A stretch of 64,000 bases of DNA. Origin: Lepisosteus oculatus (lineage: Eukaryota; Chordata; Actinopteri; Semionotiformes; Lepisosteidae). Shown here one piece after another: positions 57,240-64,000 of this stretch. Every line of letters begins with the position of its first letter. Position 1 is the stretch's first letter. Position numbers and translations under genes: made by a program. The stretch is from assembly GCF_040954835.1 (NCBI RefSeq), contig NC_090714.1, positions 8,730,501 through 8,794,500 on the forward strand, given 5' to 3'. The notes under the pieces were generated by a model. It was not told the origin of the DNA and made no database searches. It saw nothing but the letters and a program-made list of their open reading frames with translations.

Positions 57240-57890
57240 CAGTAAATGGTGACACAGAAGTGGAAAGTAGTAGGCATCCATCACACATTTTGTCAAACCT
57301 GCCATCAACAATCCTAGCAGCTACTTTTCAAAGCCAGTGTTAGATGAGATATGTGAAGTTATATCTTCAATAGATTTCAAGAGAGAAATTGACCCAGCCG
57401 ATTTAATAACTCCCCTTATGTCCTGGGTTGTTTGTGGCCAAGTAAACAGTACCTTTATTACTTCCCATGTAGACTTTTGCTAGAACTGTGAATACGTGAA
57501 GTCAGTCATTTTTTGGTTGCACAGATATCTGATTTTTTCATGAGTTTATCGACCCTCATACACAAGTCTTTGCTAGAGAACACAGTCACACAGAATTACA
57601 AGAATTGTAAGAAAACAGTGGTCTGGAAGCATCGATTTAGCTCTTGTCCGCAAACTATTGTGATTCAGATTCCCAGAGCACTTTCCAATGCGAACTGCAG
57701 TTGTAATTGGAAGGTGTTGGTAAAGTGCAATGTACTATTAAATTAACAATATGTCATGAAGGAAAATCTTTAAGCAGAGGTGGGCACTATTGGGCGGTAC
57801 TTTCATGCATTGGACAGAAATTTAGAATTAAAGCAAATGATCAAAACATTACAACACAGCCAACACATACTATAGACTAAACTAACGTTG
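57240..57890 (+). pseudogene. Ubiquitin-specific-protease-like remnant
   Basis: Decayed frames contain a possible zinc-binding pair, NCKKTVVWKHRF followed by PQTIVIQIPRA, which resembles the 'P.vlii.l.Rf' strand of C19 peptidases. At about 57782 comes GHYWAVLSCIGQKFRIKAND, like the active-site His box GHYWA.....W.k.ND. The catalytic Cys box was not found, and stops and frameshifts abound. It could have encoded a deubiquitinase. Confidence is limited because no search could be run. Confidence 0.4.
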
Positions 57891-58754
57891 TGTTTGTTTT
57901 CTAGAAATAAAGGAGGCATCAGACAGAGACATATGTTGGTCAAACCATGTACTCACAGTTGAGAATGCCAATACTCATGAAACACAAAAAAATCTGGAGC
58001 CACTGAAGAGTTACATATCAACTCTACTGCATAGGCACTGAAAGAGTCTTTGAATAGCTTGCAATCAGTGACAAAGAAACAGACAGCGTTACCTGTAACA
58101 ATACACAAGACTTTCAAGACCCTCCTGGGATCTAAAGCTATTCAGATTTCCAAAAATAACTGTAGATGCCGAACCAGGTAAAATCGACATAGAATCTAAT
58201 ATTAGAGAATTTCCCGCGAAACATCTATGATCCAAAATTGGACTCCCAAGCTGTGGACATCCGGAGGGTTTCTTGCAGTTAAATGAGGTTTTTCCTCCCC
58301 CCTGTGCTGTGCAGAACTTATGTGTCCAAAGGATAATAGGCCAGATAGCTGAAGCAGCATTTGAATACTGTCTGAGTAGTTATACACTTAAAATAATAAA
58401 AGCTGATCTGATTTAGAGAAAGTCTAGTGTTTTGATGCAGAACACCTGCAATGCATCTTTACTTCCCAGTCTATCGGAACGCATGGGGGGAATCAATTAT
58501 CAACTGGTACTTGGGCAACATGTTATCCATCATTTCCACATTACCGGATCAAATCAAAAAGGCTCCATACCATGTCTGTGGCAGAGCCACCTTCCCCGGA
58601 AAGACACATCACCATTGAAGGTCTATCCAATATTTTGGCTGTTTTGATACACTCTAATAAAAAAGTGTGAAATTGACACTTTATTTTAAACCAGAAAGGA
58701 TGATCCACTGGTGAAGTGTTAACAATGCCCACATTGCGATAACATGTCCTTTGA
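57891..58754 (+). other. Interior of the foldback-like unit, unrecognised
   Basis: The interior continues with broken frames, for example around 58432-58647, that I cannot assign. They may belong to the same decayed cargo. Confidence 0.35.
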
Positions 58755-59460
58755 GAAAAATCTAGTATCAGCCCCCAAAAGGCCCCTAGCAACACTGGCA
58801 AAAGACGCTAATATGGCAAAACCGTGGTCTGTAGAACAGATCTGAGTCACTTTTGGAGAGGCACAAATTTTTGTTTGGATGGGAGGGGAATGAGACACTC
58901 CCTGTCCATCACTCCACTGTCCCAGTCTGGGAACAGCAAATGGTCCTATTAACCCCAGCAATTTTAGCAAAGACACATATATGACAAAACCATGGTTATA
59001 TACTATTAGCTGAGGGTCTGTAGAGTAGATCTGATGTATTTTTGGAGAGGCACAAATTTTTGTTTGGTCAGGACAGGAGTGAGACCACTCCTTTCTCATC
59101 ACTGCATGGTCCCAGTCAGGAAATAGGAAGTGCTCTACAAACCCCAGCAGTTTTGACAGAGACACTTATCTGACAAAACAATGGTGATTTTCTATTAGCT
59201 GTGGGTCTGTAGAATAGATTTGAGTATTTTTGAAGAGGTACAGATTTTGGTTTGGTTGGGAGGGGAGTGAGACCACTTCCTGTCCATCAATGCACGTTCC
59301 CAGTCTGGGAACAGCAAGCGGTCCTATAAGCCCCACCAACTTTAGCAAAGACACTTATCTGACAAAACCATGGTGATTGTTTATTAGCTGTGGGTCTGTA
59401 GAATCGATTTGAACTACTTTTGGAGAGGCACAATTATCTTTTTGTCAGCAATGAGACTTT
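58755..59460 (-). repeat. 189-bp tandem repeat array, right arm (inverted)
   Basis: Three to four units of the same repeat as 56340-56900, on the opposite strand, with the recurring KLLGFVEHFLFPDWD, KICASPKIHQI and DPQLI frames. Units are shortened near 58800. With the left arm it makes a foldback-like structure around about 1.9 kb. Confidence 0.88.
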
Positions 59461-60018
59461 TTCCTGTCTAGCAGTGCACAGCTCTGTGTCAATTTGCAAG
59501 GAGGATGTGATATAAAAACAGCAAGAAGATTGCAAGAAAGCAAAGAATTAATGAAGAACGGCAATTTCATATTACCTGTGGGTCTATCTATTACATTCCA
59601 CCTAGTGTTGAGGGTGTAGAAATTGTTGTTGTGCTATAAATGTCACTTTTACTGGTCCAGGATTATTTTTTATGAGGCAGGTTTTAGGAGACTTTTAGTT
59701 TGAAAGGTGCTGCCAAGCCAGCGTCCTTTAATGTAGCTAGCTTCACGCTACTAGAGGTGACAGATGTTACGTATGTTTGTTAATAGAACCTCAGAAAAGC
59801 TGGCAAGAACATCGTTAATACGTACATATCTGCCTTACGTAGCGATAACGTTACTGAACTTTCCTGCGATTCTGAAGTTAAAATCCGAAAGCTTGTTGCA
59901 TAGCATTGAGAGTTTTCTGTGCTGCAATAGTTTTTGGAAATTGTTGTGGAATAATTACCAAGTGTGGATTCATTGCAGTTGCTTAACTTTCGTGCTGTAT
60001 TGTGCAAACGAACAAACA

Positions 60019-61911
60019 TGGAGTGTGGCTCAGCAGAATTATCGACTTCTAAAAGAGACGTATAGCTTACAGATAGAGCTAAGGAGGATAAGCTTTCTCG
60101 GCTCTTGGGATCAAGAAAGGCAAAATTAAGGCAGATAACTAATAAAATGAATCAGATCGAACAGCTCATGGAAAATGACAGTAATATTGACATACTGTAG
60201 TAAAAACCAGGTTAAACGTGGATTTCATAGAGCTGCATAAGGAATGTGATGAGCTCAACTATTCGATGTGGCAGTGCATATCTGAAGACGTTATTGATAA
60301 ATGGCATCAGTGGCATAAGCCCAGAATGGCCACTTTTGCTGAATTTATCACAAAAACTGAAAGATGGATGCATGAAGTCCATAAACGGACTGAGCTAGCC
60401 AGGAAGACTGATGCAGAAGTGTGTCCTGCTGATAGTATATCTGTGGTGTCGTCAAAACTTTGTAAGAAGACAAAGTAGAGAAAGAAGTTCTTTGTAGAGA
60501 AAGAGCTCTAATGTAGGGTCTGCTTCTCACACGTCTTCCTCATCTTCTGCTCGTGTGAAAGCAGAAATAGAAACCGCAACTTTACTTGCTCAAGCAACTG
60601 CTCTTAAGCAAAAATAAGCTCTTGAGAGACAAGAAGCTGAGTTTAAAGCACACAGTGATGCACTAGAACTTGAGACTGCTTTGGCTGTTTCAGACATTAA
60701 AATTAAGATTTTCAAGTAACTTGAGCTTGGTCAAGCAAGGAAGGGAAGGCATATGTGTTCACTGATGCTTCTGGCAGTAGTGAGCAACATAATCACCCAG
60801 TCAGGAAAGTGACTATTTAGACAAGAGTGTCCATTTGAAGCACATCTGGAATGTCAGCAAAGCCACGGTGATGTGCAATGGTTTAACAGTCCTGCTCCAA
60901 GGGAAGTTGGACTGGTTGGTGCATTGTGTGATGTAATGCAGAAACAAAATGATATAACAGAGATCTTAGTGAAGCAACATAGGTCATCCACACTGCCACG
61001 GTTAGAGATTCCCATTTTCATAGGTGATCCTTTGGATTAAATGTTGTTCATTTCGAGGCTTTGAACAGGGAGTAGAGGAAAGGACAGAGAGTTTCAGGGA
61101 TAGGCTTTACTTTTTAGAACAACTCACTGGTGGACAACCCAAGCACTTAGTAATAAGCTGACTTCTTATGGACCCAGAGAAGGGCTATTTTAAGGCAAAG
61201 AAGCTGTTGCAGGAGAATTTCTGAAATGAATGTAGGATAGCCGCTGCCTACATGGACAAGGCTTTAAACTGGTCACCAATTAAACCCGAGGATGGAGAGG
61301 CTTTGAATTCATTTTCACTCTTTCTCACTAGTTGCTGCAATGCCATGATTGAGATGGACTCTCTAGGTGAAATGGACAGCGTAGCTAACATGAAAGCTAT
61401 CATTTCTAAGTTACCCTACAAGTTGAAAGAGAAGTGGAGGGCTGTAGCTTTCGATGTCCAAGAACAGCTGGGAGCCAGGTTTCAAGATCTTGTTGGCATT
61501 ATAAGCAAACTAAGATAGCAATGCAGCCAGTGTCTGGAGATATAAAGGACAGCAATGTTGTGAAGGGCTGTGCAAATTTCAAAACAAATACAGCCTCTCA
61601 GAAGAAAGGTGGAAAAAACATTCTCTACTGCAGTTGTACCTCTTAATAAGGACAAAAAGGATTCTGTGGCTCCCACAAGTGCATTGACAAACTCTTGTGT
61701 ATTCTGTAAGGGAGAGCATGCTCTTGAGGTCTGTAAATGTTTAAGGAACAAAACGCATAAGGAAAAGCTTGCATTGTTTAGAAACAAAGGGCTCCGCTTT
61801 AGCTGCTTAAGGCAGGGACATACGGGACATAAGGCAGGGACATACTGTATGAGCAAGACGTGTAATGAGAAGTTGTACTGTCAGAAGTGCTCTCAGTGCC
61901 ATCCTACTGTG
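60019..61911 (+). pseudogene. BEL/Pao gag remnant with zinc knuckles
   Basis: A start at 60019 reads MECGSAELSTSK, then KLSRLLGSRKAKLRQITNKM and the helical block around HKECDELNYSMWQCISE. After several stops the conserved central gag block continues at 61252: MDKALNWSPIKPEDGEALNS, FLTSCCNAM, ISKLPYKLKEKWRAVAF. From about 61697 come the Cys-rich knuckles: CVFCKGEHALEVCK, KGLRFSCLRQGH, KLYCQKCSQCHPTVC. These package element RNA in intact copies. The ORF is cut by a solo LTR at 61912. Confidence 0.82.
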
Positions 61912-62413
61912 TGTGGTGCCTCCAGGGAAAGGTTTGAAAAGTACTCCCACCACACTTCTCTTCTTTAATTTTCGTGGAGTTTTTTTCAGTTTCTCCAGTT
62001 CATTCGTCTTCCAAGCCAGTCCACAATCCGTTCTCTCAATTCTTATTCAGTCCGAGTTCCAAAGGCCATAAAGTACCACAAATCCGCATCATATCCAAAT
62101 CACAAACCGTAAACCATTATCCTTTATTTCTTCCGTTAATCCGTTATCCTTCAATCTGTACCAACACCAACCTAATTCCACTATCTCCTCCAAAACGCAT
62201 TAACCTACTGTCTCCTGCCCTGGTTCACTGTTTCCAGGGCATATATATTTTGTTTCCTGTTTTTTGTTTGTTGTTTTTCGGACTAAGCCCTTTCCATTTG
62301 CGGGTCAGCTGGTTTCTCTTGGTGGCCATCTTGCTCAGGTCTAAGTCAAGTATATTGAGCAGAACGTTCCTGAAATACCTGTCCTGGATGACCCTTCCCC
62401 TTGTTATCTTACA
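61912..62413 (-). mobile_element. Solo LTR of Gypsy family A, TGTG target duplication
   Basis: This 502-bp unit matches the LTRs at 6530 and 14191. It is flanked by TGTG at 61908-61911 and 62414-62417, and has TG...CA ends. Most of the N-terminal half of an apparent 350-codon frame at 61974 is LTR, not protein. Confidence 0.92.
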
Positions 62414-63060
62414 TGTGTTACACATCAAGAGAAAGGAAAGACCTGCTGAACCTGTGGACAATACAGACAAAACAGATGATGATGAAAGGCAGTCATTTAC
62501 AAGTGCACTTGTTGGTGCAGACAGAGGATCTTGTGGACACACTGGGGCCGGTGAGAGTGAGTGCATTCTCTCTATAGTTCCCATTCAAGTGAAGACAAAG
62601 AAAGGCTGTAAAGTTGTGCAAACCTATGCCTTGCTAGACCCAGGAAGCACAGCAACTTTCTGCAAAGAGGCATTGATGAGGGAGTTGAACATCAGTGGCA
62701 AAAGACTACTGCCATATTGTTGCGAACAATGGGCAAGGAAAGATCTGAGAACATACAGGATGTCAGGGCTGGATGTCAGCAGTCTTGTAGATAATGAGTT
62801 TATAAGCCTTCCTGATGCATTGTCTCAAAAGGAGATTCCTGTTAGTAGAGAAAACATACCAAGGCAGCAAGACACAGATAAGTTGTCTTACTTGAAACAG
62901 GTATATCTGCCAGAAATCTCAGCAGATGTTGGGCTGTTAATCGGAGCAATTGTACCGAGGCAATGGAGCCCTGGCAGATTATTAGCAGCGTCAGAGATGG
63001 TCCCTACGCCGTTAAAACCAAACTAGGATGGATCATTAACGGGCCTCTGAGGGATGATTC
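62414..63060 (+). pseudogene. BEL/Pao protease region (A17-like)
   Basis: After the LTR the gag-pol frame resumes, with acidic linker DNTDKTDDDERQS, then IVPIQVKTKKG, YALLDPGSTATFCKEALM with the DxGS/T active-site motif, ISGKRLLPYC, and the segment DVGLLIGAIVPRQWSPG. This is the aspartic peptidase A17 region of BEL/Pao polyproteins, which cleaves Gag-Pol. The frame is open from 62414 to about 62990 and then shifts into the reverse-transcriptase frame. Confidence 0.85.
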
Positions 63061-64000
63061 GAACACGGTTCAAACACACTTCACAAAAGTGTCGCATGTC
63101 ACTGCAAATCGCAAATCTGTTGTGCAACTGGAGAATTTGTGGAATCAACAGTTCAAGTATCATTTTCCTGAATCTGGAAAGGATGAGCAATGTGAAATTT
63201 CACGGGAAGATCGTCAGTTTATGGCCATGATGTTGCAATCAGCCAAGCTTATAGATGGACATTACAGCATATGCTTACCTTTGAGAAACAGAGACAGCAG
63301 TATGCCAAATAACCACTGTGTTGCTGTGCAACGAGGATTGAACTTGAGGAGACGGTTCAGCAGAAATCCTTCATTCCATACAGATTAGACAGTCTTCATG
63401 GAGGATCTCTTCAACAAGGGCTATGCAGTAAAGGTCCCTATTGATGAGCAGGGTCATACGAATGGTAGGATCTGGTACATACCACACCATGGTGTGTACC
63501 ACCCAGTAAAGCAGAAGATCCGTGTGGTGTTTGACTGTGCAGCATCCTTCCAAGGGATGTCTTTGAATGATCAGCTCCTGGAGGGTCCTGAACAAACCAG
63601 TTCTCTTTTGGGTGTGCTGACCGGGTTCAGAAAGGAATGAGTGGCAGTAATGGCTGATGTGGAAGCCATGTTCCACCAGGATAAAGTGGCTGCAGAAGAC
63701 ACAGACCTGCTCAGATTTCTCTTGTGGCCAAATGGGGACACAAGCCAGGAAATGGAGGAATACAAAATGGTTGTACACCTGTTTGGAGTGACATCATCTC
63801 CCAGTGTGGAAAGCTATGCCCTTAGGAAATGTGCAGAAGATCACAGAGCACAATTCAGGAGCTGTGTTGTGGACACAGTACTGCATAACATTTACGTTGA
63901 AGACTGCCTCAAGTCAGTTAGCAGTGAAGAGGAAGCTAACAGTCGCAAGGTCCTATCTACCATCCTAGGAAGTGAAAGGGCCAAGGAGATCAAGGATCCG
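62990..64000 (+). pseudogene. BEL/Pao reverse transcriptase, partial
   Basis: The blocks are AVKTKLGWIINGPL, QLENLWNQQFKYHF, HYSICLPLRN and VKVPIDEQGHTNG, then RIWYIPHHGVYHPVKQKIRV, VFDCAASFQG, LNDQLLEGPE, MADVEAMFHQ and FGVTSSPSVESYALRK. The catalytic box is YVEDCLKSV, where the second-position Asp of YVDD is Glu. Stops fall at 63386 and 63638. RNase H and integrase lie beyond the window. Confidence 0.88.

Larger units (their letters stand above)
59500..64000 (+). mobile_element. BEL/Pao LTR retrotransposon, decayed, runs off the window
   Basis: Gag, protease and reverse transcriptase occur in BEL/Pao order and continue past 64000. Gag starts near 60019. A solo Gypsy LTR splits it at 61912-62413. 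Many stops and frameshifts make it inactive. The 5' LTR should lie upstream of about 60000 but cannot be delimited without its partner. Confidence 0.82.

Noticed and set aside
61974..63026. A 350-codon single protein
   Set aside because: The first part is translated solo LTR (to 62413); only the rest is BEL protease.
1..64000. CRISPR arrays, operons or bacterial defence systems
   Set aside because: The sequence is clearly vertebrate; the tandem repeats seen have no spacer structure.

Overview
The window is eukaryotic and almost certainly from a ray-finned fish. It is AT-rich non-coding DNA packed with fish-type retroelements: Penelope-like (PLE), Ty3/Gypsy, BEL/Pao, L2- and CR1-like LINEs, and 5S- and tRNA-derived SINEs. 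The CR1-type 3' ends and the 5S SINE suggest a non-teleost lineage such as gar, bowfin or sturgeon; that is inference. No confident single-copy host gene is visible. One apparently intact spliced gene, a BEN-domain-like protein, lies inside a TIR-bounded element. Layout: 1-3567 has no recognisable gene. 3568-16435 is a nested block. A PLE (pieces at 7016-7218, 11162-12544 and 15771-16435) is split by a Gypsy element (7219-11157, ATAT target duplications) and by an L2-like LINE (12545-15770). The LINE is itself split by a solo LTR (14191-14680, GTCA duplications). A 3'-truncated, Gmr1-like Gypsy on the minus strand (3751-7015) abuts the PLE. 17591-18721 is a 1.1-kb LTR-like unit with GTTG duplications. 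20063-24602 is a 4.5-kb unit with inverted termini. It holds three tandem ~430-bp repeats, each with a tRNA-like Pol III unit, and a three-exon BEN-like gene on the minus strand. 24646-35000 holds a possible long LTR, CR1 and L2 LINE fragments, a retroviral-type LTR plus leader, SINE pieces, and one arm of an inverted duplication (33424-34500 / 36258-37022). Only that arm carries a solo Gypsy LTR; the other arm keeps the empty site. 35000-53100 is mostly unannotatable non-coding DNA with short PLE tails, CR1 pieces and other repeats. 53140-53465 is a 5S-derived SINE. 53939-54467 is a complete miniature LTR retrotransposon (TRIM) whose LTRs carry tRNA-like A and B boxes. 56340-59460 is a foldback-like structure: inverted arrays of a 189-bp repeat flank decayed PHD-finger and ubiquitin-protease-like coding sequence. 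59500-64000 is a decayed BEL/Pao element split by another solo LTR (61912-62413, TGTG duplications) and running off the window end. How parts relate: one Gypsy family made the 5' LTR at 6530-7015 and the solo LTRs at 14191 and 61912. A second family, with TGTARCG...TACA termini and ATAT targets, includes the full element at 7219, the solo LTR at 33543 and, by shared termini and target, probably the TRIM at 53939.
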